Source: Deltaproteobacteria bacterium (lineage in GTDB: Bacteria > Desulfobacterota > Syntrophorhabdia > Syntrophorhabdales > Syntrophorhabdaceae). Taken from it: DNA of 52,133 nt. Location of the stretch: positions 1 to 52,133 of the forward strand of contig JAKLET010000027.1 in assembly GCA_022711595.1 (NCBI GenBank), read 5' to 3'. Each line of letters opens with the position of its first letter. The first letter of the stretch is position 1. This document shows, piece by piece, positions 15,329 to 24,499 of the stretch. The translations under genes were made by a program, and so were the position numbers. The notes beneath the pieces were generated by a model. The model saw only the letters and a list, made by a program, of their open reading frames with translations. It did not search any database and was not told where the DNA came from.

Positions 15329-16738
15329 TTACCGCTGTCCCTGGTTATTTTCGTTCCCCGGCACCTTAAGGGTCCTTAAGGTCACTTTCAGCACCCGCTT
15401 CGTATTCTCATCTATCTTGTATCGTTCGTCTATCCTGTGGCCGGCAACCCAGATGATGGAGTCGCCGGAAAGGAGCAGGGGGATCTTTCTGCGGAGTTCG
15501 ATGGGGACCTTGCGGGCAATGAAGAAATCCTTTAATTTCAGCGGTTCCTTCATGCCGAGGGGGCGGAACCTGTCGCCGTCGAGGAATGTGCGTACCGTAA
15601 GCGCCCCAAGCTTGTCGAGATCGAAATAGGCTGTTGAGGCGCTTTTGGGATATGAAGACGGACGTTTTTCCGAGGACATAAGTATGATCTCGACGTCGAG
15701 GGGGGCTATAGGATTGCGGCCCTCATGTACCGGAAATGCCTGTGCTATCGGTAAAGGCAGGGGTTTTGTGCTGAAGACAAGCCTGTCATAGGTCTTTCTT
15801 ACCAGAAGCGATGAGGGGAGGGAAAGCCGAAGGTTCGGCCTGTCCGAGGATATCATGTTCTCAATGAGACGGATATGTTCCCGCAAGGGGATAAAAAGAG
15901 GTCTGAATGATGTGATCACATCGCTGAGGACCCGGAAAAGAGTTTCCTTGTCCATATCTTTAAGGGCTCCGATTTTCACGGTGGTCTCATTTGTGCCTTT
16001 CCTGGCATGCCTGCCAAGGAAAGAGTGTTTCCGGTCATCAAAAAGCCGGTTTATTTCGGTCAGGTCGGCGAGGAGGGAGATCACTTTTCCCCTGAAGGCA
16101 GGATTCAGTTCGGACATGAGAGGGATGATACGGTGGCGAATGAAATTACGCTCGTAGACAGTCTTGTCGTTGGAAGAATCCTGGACGAATAGAACCGGTC
16201 TTGATGCGGCATAAGCGGAAATATCCGACCGGCATGTATAAAGAAGCGGCCTGATGATCCTGCCGCGTGCGAGCGGTATCGATGAGAGGCCCCGGATGCC
16301 GGTACCCTTGATAACACGCATAAGGAAGGTTTCGACCTGGTCGTCGAGATTGTGCGCGACCGCTATTTTCGTGTATCCTTCCCTTTGCGCTGTTTCGTCG
16401 AAGAAACAATAGCGTATATCGCGCCCAGCGTGCTGGACGGAGAGACCTTTTGATAAAGCGTATTCCTTTGCATCCTCCCTCTTGAGGAAAAAGAGAAGGC
16501 CGTGTTGCAGGGCCGCCTGTCTCGCGAACTCTTCGTCCCTGTCCGATTCTTCCTTCCTGAGAAGATGGTTGATATGGGCAATGGCCAGATCAAAGGGGAG
16601 CTCTTTCCGTACCTCGAGGAGGATGGAAAGCAAGGTCGCAGAATCTATCCCGCCGGAGAACCCAAGGAGGACACGATCGCCCGGAATGATGAGCCCTTCT
16701 TTTTTAATAAGTTTCAGTATGTTTCCGGCGAGGTCCAT
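15329..16738 (-). CDS. tilS: tRNA(Ile)-lysidine synthetase
   Basis: A 469-residue protein. The N-terminal PP-loop ATPase motif SGGIDSATLL (about 29-38) is diagnostic, followed by the conserved AHNLDDQVETFLMR and IKGTGIRGLSSIP, then a C-terminal tRNA-recognition region. It attaches lysine to C34 of tRNA-Ile(CAU), so AUA codons are read as isoleucine; this is essential in most bacteria. It is the last gene of a group with ftsH, a 297-residue unknown protein and a small zinc-ribbon gene, the reverse of the common tilS-ftsH order. No clear ribosome site precedes the ATG. Confidence 0.93.
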   Translation of the reverse strand: MDLAGNILKLIKKEGLIIPGDRVLLGFSGGIDSATLLSILLEVRKELPFDLAIAHINHLLRKEESDRDEEFARQAALQHGLLFFLKREDAKEYALSKGLSVQHAGRDIRYCFFDETAQREGYTKIAVAHNLDDQVETFLMRVIKGTGIRGLSSIPLARGRIIRPLLYTCRSDISAYAASRPVLFVQDSSNDKTVYERNFIRHRIIPLMSELNPAFRGKVISLLADLTEINRLFDDRKHSFLGRHARKGTNETTVKIGALKDMDKETLFRVLSDVITSFRPLFIPLREHIRLIENMISSDRPNLRLSLPSSLLVRKTYDRLVFSTKPLPLPIAQAFPVHEGRNPIAPLDVEIILMSSEKRPSSYPKSASTAYFDLDKLGALTVRTFLDGDRFRPLGMKEPLKLKDFFIARKVPIELRRKIPLLLSGDSIIWVAGHRIDERYKIDENTKRVLKVTLRTLKVPGNENNQGQR

Positions 16739-16800
16739 TTACAGGGCGGCAGTGATCGCGGCTGGCTTCGCTGAGAAGATCTTTTGCAGACAGAAACAGA

Positions 16801-17019
16801 TCATGAACAACTCGAACAATTGGGTGAGGAACAACCGGAGCAGGAAGACCCCGATCCGCCGGAGGACTTGAACTTATGACCGGTGGAGAACCCGAAAGAT
16901 GACATGTTCTTTTTAGGGTTTTTGGCTCCGCAGGCGGGGCAGCGCGGTTTGTCATCGCCAAAGACGATGACCTCGAATTCGCTGCCGCATTTTTTGCAGG
17001 TATACTCATATATGGGCAC
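16801..17019 (-). CDS. FmdB-type zinc-ribbon protein
   Basis: A 72-residue protein. It starts MPIYEYTCKKCGSEFEV and has a second pair CPACG, giving a CxxC...CxxC zinc ribbon as in FmdB regulatory proteins. The last 20 residues are rich in Gly, Ser and Cys and add further CxxC-like spacings (CSGC, CSSC). FmdB-type proteins are proposed regulators of formamide/amide genes, but most members have no known role. AGGAGG lies 10 nt upstream of the ATG. It sits 13 bp after the 297-residue unknown gene and 62 bp before tilS, probably co-transcribed with ftsH. Confidence 0.85.
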   Translation of the reverse strand: MPIYEYTCKKCGSEFEVIVFGDDKPRCPACGAKNPKKNMSSFGFSTGHKFKSSGGSGSSCSGCSSPNCSSCS

Positions 17020-17032
17020 GGTTTCCTCCTGC

Positions 17033-17926
17033 CTATTTCTTTTTTTTCTTTATCTCTCTGGACAGATCGGCGATCAGTTTGGTCAGGGATTGATCGTAGC
17101 CGCCCTTGATCGTGTCGTCAATCTTCATTTCATGCGCCTTTTCAGCAAGCATGAGCGCCCTCGTGAACATGCTCTTGAAATAAAAATAATATGCTGATGC
17201 GTAGAGATAGAGAAAGAGCGCCGCCTTGTTCTTGCTGTCTGTTCTCGTTATGCGTTTGAAAAGGGACCGTGCGGTCTCGTAATAGTCGCTTTCCAGATAG
17301 CTGCTGGCGGTTCTGAAGATGAGAAGGGACCTTCCGTCCGCGTACATCGTTTGCAGAAGATCTTCGAACCCTTTGCGCCCGTATATCCTGGTAAGCTGTT
17401 TTTCATGCTCATATAGAAAGCGGGGAAGGAGATAGTTTCCCCTGTACAGGAAAATAATGTCTTTGAGCTGCCTGATAAGCTCGTCGTTCAGGACTGTGAT
17501 CTCCTTAAAGCCTTCCTTTAAGCGGGTCTTTGCTTTTTTTACCAGTACCCCGATCTCGTTTACTATCTTTTTTTCCTGTTCACTCAGGCTTTGGATCGTC
17601 ATGTCGCACTGAGGACGGTAATATTCGAGCTGATACAGGTTTTCCCTGAGCTTCATCGCCTCATGAAAGGTATAACCCACGGTGATGTCGTAGAGTTTTT
17701 CCTTGTAATTTGCCTCGCTGGAATTGCGGAAAAGATCGTGGCACATCTCTTTGAGCCTGAAAAGGCAGCTCTTGCCGCGGTCGTCGACAAAATCCTCTAT
17801 TGTGGAAAAGTAGAGCTGTTCATCTCGGAAGAGGGATTTGCAATATTTAACCTTTTCATAGACGCAGATCGATTCTTTAATCAGGTCTATCTGTTTTTTC
17901 TCCAGATTCGTTGTTGTGATCCCCAT
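17033..17926 (-). CDS. Conserved-looking hypothetical protein in the ftsH operon
   Basis: A 297-residue soluble, mostly helical and Lys/Tyr-rich protein that I do not recognise. The second half ([20 protein letters not shown]... and [23 protein letters not shown], about 205-270) looks like a pair of TPR-type helical repeats. The tail is a lysine run. No catalytic motif, signal peptide or membrane helix is seen. Of the two adjacent ATGs, the one at 17926 is favoured because AAAGGAG lies 7 nt upstream; the one at 17932 is only 1 nt from it. The gene starts inside the 3' end of ftsH (about 50 nt overlap), implying translational coupling and perhaps a role as FtsH adaptor or substrate. That is inference from position only. 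Confidence 0.75.
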   Translation of the reverse strand: MGITTTNLEKKQIDLIKESICVYEKVKYCKSLFRDEQLYFSTIEDFVDDRGKSCLFRLKEMCHDLFRNSSEANYKEKLYDITVGYTFHEAMKLRENLYQLEYYRPQCDMTIQSLSEQEKKIVNEIGVLVKKAKTRLKEGFKEITVLNDELIRQLKDIIFLYRGNYLLPRFLYEHEKQLTRIYGRKGFEDLLQTMYADGRSLLIFRTASSYLESDYYETARSLFKRITRTDSKNKAALFLYLYASAYYFYFKSMFTRALMLAEKAHEMKIDDTIKGGYDQSLTKLIADLSREIKKKKK

Positions 17927-19814
17927 CTGCATGCTCCTTTAGGATCGTCCTCAGTTCGTCGCCGTCAATGGATTCCTTTTCGAGGAGCGTCCTGGCGACC
18001 AGCTCAAGAAGGCCGCTTTTTTCCGTTAGAGTGCTTTTCACTTTAACATAACAATGTTCAATGATATCCCGCACTTCATTATCTATCTCCCGGGCCGTTT
18101 CCTCGCTGTAATCTTTCGATGTTCCGAAACCTGGTGTGATGTCGAGGAAAAGGGGCTTCCTGTTGTGTTCGAAGGTCATGTGACCCAGTTTTTCGCTCAT
18201 GCCGTATTCCTTCACCATCGATCTGGCGATGTCCGTTGCGCGTGCCAGGTCGTTCTGCGCGCCTGTCGATATCTCTTTGAAGATGACCTCCTCGGCGACT
18301 CTTCCGCCAAGAAGGACGCACATGCGGTCAATGAGCTCATTTTTAGTCATGAGATAGCGGTCCTCTGTGGGGAGCTGCATTGTATAGCCAAGGGCCGCGA
18401 TGCCCCTCGGTATGATCGAGATCTTGTGGACGGGATCCGTCGTTTCCAGAAATTCCGCCATGAGGGCATGGCCGGTTTCGTGGTATGCAACGATCTCTTT
18501 TTCCTTTCTGCTCATCACCCTCTTTTTTTTCTCAAGCCCGGCGACGACGCGGTCGATGGCTTCTTCAAATTCCTCCATTGTGACGGAACTTTTTCCCTTT
18601 CGTGCGGCGAGAAGAGCAGCTTCGTTGATAAGATTGGCGAGGTCCGCACCGACAAACCCGGGAGTCCTGGCTGCGATGACGGCAAGGTCGATGTTCCTGG
18701 CCAGTTTTACCTCCCGTATATGGACCTTGAGGATCTCCTCGCGCCCCTTGATGTCCGGCCTGTCGACGAGAACGTGCCTGTCGAATCTGCCCGGTCTGAG
18801 CAGCGCTGAGTCGAGGATTTCAGGCCTATTGGTGGCGCCGACAATAATGACGCCGGTCTTGGTGTCAAACCCGTCCATTTCGGCCAGCAGCTGGTTCAGG
18901 GTCTGCTCCCGTTCGTCGTGAGATGACAGCGGGTTCATTCCCCGTGCCTTGCCGAGTGCATCGAGCTCATCGATGAATATGATGCACGGGGCTTTTTGCT
19001 GGGCCTGTGAGAAAAGGTCGCGGACACGGGACGCACCGACTCCGACGAACATCTCCACGAAATCAGACCCGCTCATGCTGAAAAAGGGCACCTTTGCCTC
19101 GCCCGCAACGGCCTTGGCGAGAAGTGTTTTCCCCGTACCCGGAGGGCCCACCAGGAGGATGCCTTTGGGGATCTTTCCTCCGAGATCAAGGAATTTCTGC
19201 GGGAAACGCAGGTATTCGATTATTTCCTGCAGTTCTTCCTTGGCTTCGTCAACACCGGCCACGTCATCAAAGGTGATCTTGATCTCGTCCTCTCCATAGA
19301 TCTTGCCCCTGCTTTTCCCGAAATTAAGAACGCTCGACGGAGCACCGCCCATCTTTCGCATGAGCAGGTTCCAGATCAGGATTATGACCGCGAAAGGCAG
19401 GATCCATTCGATGATGACCCTGACGATCTTGTTCTCAAAGGAGCCGGAGAAGCGAACATTTCCTTTCTGGAGGTCCTTTACGAGGTCCGGGTCTTCAACC
19501 CTGCTCGCCATGAACTTGACTTTTTTGCCATCGTCCTGGGCCATCGTTCCCTGGATCTTTTCATTGTCGATGGTGAGGTCGCTGATCTTGTTCTGTGAAA
19601 CAAGTGTTTTGAACTCACTGTAAGGGATGGTCTTGATCTCTGTCCGGAATGAAAGATAGCTGTGGATCATGAAGATGGCTATGATCGCCACGATGAAATA
19701 GAGGAACGTGAAGTTTTTCGTTTTCTTCTCACTATTCTTGTTCTTGTCCTTGATCTCGAGGATGATGTTCTTGCGTTTTTTCGGTTCTTTTTTCGGCTTG
19801 TTGCTTTTTGGCAT
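17877..19814 (-). CDS. ftsH: ATP-dependent zinc metalloprotease FtsH
   Basis: A 645-residue membrane AAA protease. The order is a very basic N-terminal extension of about 35 residues, a first membrane helix (about 36-54), a periplasmic domain, a second helix near 130-148, an AAA domain with [22 protein letters not shown] and the second region of homology [19 protein letters not shown], then the zinc protease site HETGH. It degrades misfolded membrane proteins and short-lived regulators. The tail after about residue 605 is acidic and variable. The lysine-rich start before the first helix is longer than in E. coli. No Shine-Dalgarno precedes the ATG, and a TGATATGCT extended -10 lies only 6 bp upstream, so a leaderless mRNA is possible. 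Confidence 0.96.
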   Translation of the reverse strand: MPKSNKPKKEPKKRKNIILEIKDKNKNSEKKTKNFTFLYFIVAIIAIFMIHSYLSFRTEIKTIPYSEFKTLVSQNKISDLTIDNEKIQGTMAQDDGKKVKFMASRVEDPDLVKDLQKGNVRFSGSFENKIVRVIIEWILPFAVIILIWNLLMRKMGGAPSSVLNFGKSRGKIYGEDEIKITFDDVAGVDEAKEELQEIIEYLRFPQKFLDLGGKIPKGILLVGPPGTGKTLLAKAVAGEAKVPFFSMSGSDFVEMFVGVGASRVRDLFSQAQQKAPCIIFIDELDALGKARGMNPLSSHDEREQTLNQLLAEMDGFDTKTGVIIVGATNRPEILDSALLRPGRFDRHVLVDRPDIKGREEILKVHIREVKLARNIDLAVIAARTPGFVGADLANLINEAALLAARKGKSSVTMEEFEEAIDRVVAGLEKKKRVMSRKEKEIVAYHETGHALMAEFLETTDPVHKISIIPRGIAALGYTMQLPTEDRYLMTKNELIDRMCVLLGGRVAEEVIFKEISTGAQNDLARATDIARSMVKEYGMSEKLGHMTFEHNRKPLFLDITPGFGTSKDYSEETAREIDNEVRDIIEHCYVKVKSTLTEKSGLLELVARTLLEKESIDGDELRTILKEHADGDHNNESGEKTDRPD

Positions 19815-19820
19815 GAATAA

Positions 19821-19849
19821 AGCATATCAGAAAATAATGAGGTTTGAAA
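19821..19849 (-). promoter_or_regulatory. Possible extended -10 promoter of ftsH
   Basis: Minus-strand TGATATGCT (hexamer at 19821-19826) with a weak TTTCAA about 17 bp upstream. The predicted start is at or next to the ftsH ATG (19814). Confidence 0.35.
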
Positions 19850-19863
19850 TATGTTTCCCTGCG

Positions 19864-19891
19864 TTTACAAAACGGGATGAGGTGCTATAAT
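19864..19891 (+). promoter_or_regulatory. Predicted promoter for the PAS hybrid kinase
   Basis: TTTACA (19864-19869), 16-bp spacer, perfect TATAAT (19886-19891). It places transcription start near 19898, which rules out the far-upstream ATG at 19844 and supports the start at 19943. Confidence 0.6.
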
Positions 19892-19942
19892 TGGCTATAT
19901 ACGGACCGGTCGGGGGATGAGGTCTGTAAAGCGAGGCAGTGC

Positions 19943-22693
19943 ATGGCGGAAAAGGGGCGGACTGTCGGCAGTTTCGACCAGGCGGCAGCCGAAGCGAGAT
20001 TGGACTCAGAACTGTTCGAGGCCCTCGTAGGGGCGTTCTGTGACGGTTTTTTTATCACTGACACGCGCGGATCTTTTTTGGCCGCCGATCCTTCCCTGTG
20101 CAGTCTGCTCGGTTACAGCAGCGCGGAGATCCTCGGCATGTCGCTTTATGATATCGATACATCCAAGGCATTCGAGGAGACCATAATCCATATCCAGAGA
20201 ATGATCGAGAAAGATTCCGGCAGATACGATACAAGATACAGGCGGAAAGACGGGACGCTGATCGACGTGGAAGTTGGAATTCTTTATCGTCCATTTCCTG
20301 AGAGCGGGGGCCGTTTTTTCGGAATGGTGCGCCATATCGGCCATCAGAAAAGGATCGAGAAGGCGCTGAAGGAAAGTGAGGAGCTTTTCAAGGCGCTCTT
20401 TGAGAGATCGGCGGATGCCGTGCTTATCTTCGAAAAGGGACGTTGTGTTGATTGTAACGACAAGGCCCTTGAAGTGCTCAAATGTAGTGACAGGGCCCGT
20501 ATCATAGGCAGGGCGCTCTCTGAAATGGCCCCGGTGAAACAGGCAAACGGAGTTGATTCCCAGGAGAGGGCAAGGAAGATGCTGAAGATGGTCCTTGCTG
20601 ACGGGGCAGGAAGGTTCATGTGGACGGTGCAGACCATGGACGGGGCGGAGACGGTCTTTGAGGTCTCTGCGGTGAACGTCCCCTTTCATGGGGGAAAGAC
20701 TGCTCTTTATACGGTGTGGCGGGAGAAAAAGCATCCTGAAGCCCCGTCGAAGGAGGCCAGGGAGAGCGAAGGCAGGTTCAGGGCCTTCAGCTATGCGAGC
20801 CACGAAGCACTCCTGCATTTGGACAACCAGGGAAAGATCATTTACTCGAACCCGGCCGCCGCGAGAATAATGGGATATGGCGAAAGAGAAACGCAGGGAA
20901 TGGAGATCCACAGTTTCCTGAAGCCCCTGCATTATCATGACGAACAAAAACTGCAGCTCGGTATAGCCGAAGCAATGCCCGTTGCCTTGAGGTCAGGCGA
21001 GGCTGCAGTGTCCGGAAAGGCCCTGGAATTGACCGTCGTGAGGAAGGACAGAAGCGAGGCGGACATAGAGCTTTCTCTGCTTTCAGAAGAGGCTGGAAGC
21101 AAATGGCGCATGATCGCCCTGTTCAGGGACGTGACAGAGCAGAAAAGAGCGGTTGAGACACTCAGAAAATCCGAGGAAAAGTATCGCAGGCTTTTTGAAG
21201 AAACAAAGGATGTTGTTTTTTTAAGTACCCCGGCAGGGGAACTCCTTGATATCAACAAGGCCGGTGTTGAACTTTTCGGCTATCCCTCGAAGGAGGAGAT
21301 GCTGAAGATCAATCTCACCCGTGATCTTTACCGCAATCCCGAAGACAGGGATCGTTTCAGCAGGGAAATAGAGAGATCGGGCTCGGCGAGGCTCGATGAG
21401 CTCTCGCTAAAACACAGGAACGGTGGTGATGTCATCGTTTCGGTGACAGCGAACGCCGTATATGACGAGGTGGGCAACGCGGTCGTGTATCAGGCTATCA
21501 TGCGCGATCTGACCAATGTGAAGCGGCTGGAACAGCAGGTCCGTGCCTTTCAGAAAATGGATGCCGTAAGGGAACTGATAGGCGATATAGCCCATAATTT
21601 CAACAATATCCTCAATATTATCATCGGCAACGCACAGCTTGCCAGAATGTCCGCTGACTGTGCCGGGGATGTGCCAGGGCATCTTTCATCGATCGAAGAC
21701 GAGGTCTTCAGGGCGGCGGACATGGTGGACCGGCTTCTCGCTTCCGGAAGCAGGCAGCCCGTTGACATGAGGACCGTTGATATGAACAGGATCGTGAGGG
21801 ATTTTGAAAAGGTCATCGCAAGGGTTGTCAGCGAAAGGATCAGTACGGTGGTTTCCTATACGGCAACACCTGTCTTTGCAAAGGTCGATGCGGCACAGAT
21901 GAACCAGGTCCTGCTGAATCTCGTAATGAATGCCAGGGATGCCATGGAAGACAGGGGCACTTTGACCATACGTGTGGGTACCGAGGAAGTGGGAGATCTG
22001 GCGAGCAGGTTTTACACTGATGTAAACCCTGGCATGTATGCTGTAATATCCGTCACGGATACGGGAAGGGGTATCGGTACCGGCCTGAGAGACAAGATCT
22101 TCGAGCCCTTCTACACGACCGACGAGTCTGGAGAAAAAAAAGGGCTCGGCCTTCCTGTTGTTTACGGGATAGTAAAACAGCATGGAGGTTTCATCGATTT
22201 TGAAAGTGAGGCCGGGGAAGGAGCTGTTTTTAAAGTATACCTGCCGGCGGCCGTGGAACAGGTTAAGGCCGAGAGACTGGCTAAAAAGGGGATCGAAGGA
22301 GGAAATGAAACGATCCTTATCGCAGAGGATGAGGACGCGCTTAGAGAAATAGCGGCAAGCATACTGAAAAACCTTGGATACCAGGTTTTGGCGACATCGG
22401 ATGGCGAGAGCGCGCTTGCTCTTTTTAAAGAAAGACCCGGTGAGATAGACATGGTCTTCCTCGACATAGCCATGCCGGGCATCAATGGTCTGGAGGCCTA
22501 TCGCGGAATGAAAAAGATCAGGGACGATATCCCCGTTCTTTTTGTTACAGGCTACAGCCTTGACGGTATGCATACGCAGTTCATCGAGGAAGAGGGTCTC
22601 AGTGCTATACAAAAGCCGTACACCCTTGTAACACTGGGCGGGAAGATAAGGGAAGTGCTGGACAAAGGTAAAAAAATAGTTCCAACCGTTTGA
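19943..22693 (+). CDS. PAS-domain hybrid sensor histidine kinase with receiver
   Basis: A 916-residue cytoplasmic protein with no membrane helix. Four PAS-like segments lie at about 25-135, 150-260, 275-400 and 412-525. A HisKA-type dimerisation domain has the phospho-acceptor H551 in DIAHNFNNIL. The HATPase has its N-box LNLVMNARDA (about 658-667), DTGRGIG and KKGLGLPVVYG. The C-terminal receiver has the acidic cluster EDED and phospho-acceptor D840 in VFLDIAMPG, followed by the conserved Lys in IQKPYT. It should sense a soluble cue such as redox state or a ligand through PAS. No separate output regulator is adjacent. The start at 19943 follows from the promoter position; the ribosome site is weak. 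Confidence 0.92.
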   Translation: MAEKGRTVGSFDQAAAEARLDSELFEALVGAFCDGFFITDTRGSFLAADPSLCSLLGYSSAEILGMSLYDIDTSKAFEETIIHIQRMIEKDSGRYDTRYRRKDGTLIDVEVGILYRPFPESGGRFFGMVRHIGHQKRIEKALKESEELFKALFERSADAVLIFEKGRCVDCNDKALEVLKCSDRARIIGRALSEMAPVKQANGVDSQERARKMLKMVLADGAGRFMWTVQTMDGAETVFEVSAVNVPFHGGKTALYTVWREKKHPEAPSKEARESEGRFRAFSYASHEALLHLDNQGKIIYSNPAAARIMGYGERETQGMEIHSFLKPLHYHDEQKLQLGIAEAMPVALRSGEAAVSGKALELTVVRKDRSEADIELSLLSEEAGSKWRMIALFRDVTEQKRAVETLRKSEEKYRRLFEETKDVVFLSTPAGELLDINKAGVELFGYPSKEEMLKINLTRDLYRNPEDRDRFSREIERSGSARLDELSLKHRNGGDVIVSVTANAVYDEVGNAVVYQAIMRDLTNVKRLEQQVRAFQKMDAVRELIGDIAHNFNNILNIIIGNAQLARMSADCAGDVPGHLSSIEDEVFRAADMVDRLLASGSRQPVDMRTVDMNRIVRDFEKVIARVVSERISTVVSYTATPVFAKVDAAQMNQVLLNLVMNARDAMEDRGTLTIRVGTEEVGDLASRFYTDVNPGMYAVISVTDTGRGIGTGLRDKIFEPFYTTDESGEKKGLGLPVVYGIVKQHGGFIDFESEAGEGAVFKVYLPAAVEQVKAERLAKKGIEGGNETILIAEDEDALREIAASILKNLGYQVLATSDGESALALFKERPGEIDMVFLDIAMPGINGLEAYRGMKKIRDDIPVLFVTGYSLDGMHTQFIEEEGLSAIQKPYTLVTLGGKIREVLDKGKKIVPTV

Positions 22694-22779
22694 ACAGTTT
22701 CAATGTTTATCCCAGGAGAAGAAAAATACATTCGCCTTGAAACGATTCATAAACGTTGAAACTTTGAAACTGTTTTTTT
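22693..22779. terminator. Terminator-like inverted repeat of the GTTTGAAC/GTTTCAA family
   Basis: AACAGTTTCAATGTTTAT (22693-22710, starting in the kinase stop codon) is inverted with an 8-bp insertion at 22749-22774 and followed by a T-run on the plus strand. The 14-mer AACCGTTTGAACAG at 22684-22697 recurs inverted at 50467-50480. Confidence 0.65.
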
Positions 22780-24400
22780 ACAGGGAGATCTCTTTCGCCT
22801 CGATCATACCGTCAATGGCCAGGATCTCCCGGAGGACCTTTTCACCTATGGGGTCGTCCACGGAGACGAAAGCGACCTCCTCTCCACTGACCTGGCGGGA
22901 GACGCTGAAGCCGGCTATATTGATACCGTGGTTGCCGAGGATGGTCCCGACCTTGCCGATGATCCCCGGCCGGTCGAATATCCTGAAGTGAAGGAATGTC
23001 CCTTCTGGGATGACGTCAAGATGGAATCTGTCGAGCAGGACTATTCTTCCGAATTTGTCGGGAAAGACGGTGCCGGCAATGCTGATCTCCTCAATGTCGG
23101 TTTTAAGTGTGAAGATGATGAGGTCATTGAACTTGTCGAACTGGTCAGTCTTGGCCTCTTCTACGATAATGTTCCGGTCTTTTGCGAAATAGGGCGCATT
23201 GATGTGGGTGACGGACTCCTTGAGACTGACCTCGAGAAAGCCTTTTATTCCGGCGATGGTAAAGGGCTGATAGCTGAATGGTACATCAAACTTGCGTTCG
23301 CACAGGTCTTCTTCGAAGTTCTTCCCCACCATGACGATGGCGATCTTCTCGGGTCTTCCACGGGTGGTCTGTGCCGCAAGCTTTCCCATTTTTTCGGCAA
23401 GATTGAAGTAAAGCTGGAGGTGTTCGGGCAGCTGGGATTTCATAAAAGGGATGTTGACGGCATGCTGGTATGGCCGTCCGTGGAGTGCATTGAGGACCTG
23501 TTCGGCTATGATGACGGATACGGCCTCCTGACCTTCCATCGTATTTGCTCCGATATGCGGTGTCGCAAAGGCGTTTTCAAGCTCCAGGAGCCTGTTGCTC
23601 TCAGGCGGCTCTTCCACGAAAACGTCGACGCCGGCCGCAAAGACCTTGCCGGAACGCAATGCCTCGTACAGGTCATCCTCGTTGACGATGCCGCCCCGGG
23701 CGCAGTTGACGAATATAACATTGTCCTTCATCAGGGAGATCTTTTCAGACGTTATCATGTTCTTCGTCTTACTGGTCAGCGGTGTGTGGAAGGTGACGAC
23801 ATCCACTTCCCCGAGGAGTTCGTCGAGACTGTCATACAGGGTGACCCCCAGTGAATCGGCCTTGCTTTTCTTTATATAAGGGTCGTAGGCAATGACCTTC
23901 ATCCCGAAGCTCTTCGCGCGGATGGCCACGTTGCTCCCGATGCGGCCGAGCCCTATAATGCCCAGGGTCTTATTGTAGAGTTCGATGCCAAGGAACTTTT
24001 TCCTGTCCCATTTACCTTTTTTGAGAGAGTCGTTGGCAAGGGGTATCTTGCGTGCAGCGGCGAGCATGATACCCAGGGTGAGTTCTGTCGCGGCCAGGGT
24101 GTTGCCCGTAGGTGCGTTGAGGACAATGAGGCCCTTCTTGCTCGCCGTTTCGATGTCAATGTTGTCGACGCCGACCCCGGCCCGCCCGATGATCTTGAGC
24201 CGGCCCGGGTTTTCGATGAGATCCGCTGTTATTGTTGTACCGCTGCGGGTGATGATGGCGTCATAATTGCCTATGATCGTTTTCAGTTCGTCGTTTTTTA
24301 TACCTGCTTTCACGTCGAATTCAATATCGCTGTCGGCCGCAAGTATCCTGAGGCCTTCTTCAGCGATGTGGTCGGTGACGAGGATGGTGAAATTTTTCAT
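22778..24400 (-). CDS. serA: D-3-phosphoglycerate dehydrogenase
   Basis: A 540-residue enzyme of the long form: substrate-binding domain, NAD domain with GLGRIGSNVA (about 151-160), the catalytic Arg in NCARGGIVNE, Glu in VDVFVEEPPE and His in TPHIGANT, an intervening domain (about 320-450) and a C-terminal ACT domain (about 468-540, LHFRIFDRPGIIGKVG). It oxidises 3-phosphoglycerate to 3-phosphohydroxypyruvate, the first step of serine synthesis. The ACT domain is the usual site of serine feedback control. It is transcribed alone, divergent from a membrane methyltransferase gene. A modest AGGCGG precedes the ATG. Confidence 0.95.
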   Translation of the reverse strand: MKNFTILVTDHIAEEGLRILAADSDIEFDVKAGIKNDELKTIIGNYDAIITRSGTTITADLIENPGRLKIIGRAGVGVDNIDIETASKKGLIVLNAPTGNTLAATELTLGIMLAAARKIPLANDSLKKGKWDRKKFLGIELYNKTLGIIGLGRIGSNVAIRAKSFGMKVIAYDPYIKKSKADSLGVTLYDSLDELLGEVDVVTFHTPLTSKTKNMITSEKISLMKDNVIFVNCARGGIVNEDDLYEALRSGKVFAAGVDVFVEEPPESNRLLELENAFATPHIGANTMEGQEAVSVIIAEQVLNALHGRPYQHAVNIPFMKSQLPEHLQLYFNLAEKMGKLAAQTTRGRPEKIAIVMVGKNFEEDLCERKFDVPFSYQPFTIAGIKGFLEVSLKESVTHINAPYFAKDRNIIVEEAKTDQFDKFNDLIIFTLKTDIEEISIAGTVFPDKFGRIVLLDRFHLDVIPEGTFLHFRIFDRPGIIGKVGTILGNHGINIAGFSVSRQVSGEEVAFVSVDDPIGEKVLREILAIDGMIEAKEISL

Positions 24401-24499
24401 AGAAAACCGCCTAAGTTATTATTTCTTGTAATATTTCCATGCCCGTGTTATAGGTTAGTGAACAGTAAAAAGATATCATTCGCAAGCAGAAAAAGCAAT

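Noticed and set aside
19844-19942. Upstream start for the PAS hybrid kinase at 19844
   Set aside because: It lies before the predicted promoter, which would then be inside the coding region, and adds 33 residues without PAS similarity.
21686-22612. A 308-codon minus-strand frame
   Set aside because: Antisense to the kinase and receiver domains of the PAS hybrid kinase; no motif or ribosome site.
22928-23854. A 308-codon plus-strand frame
   Set aside because: Antisense to serA, whose protein motifs are complete and in order; the plus-strand peptide has none.
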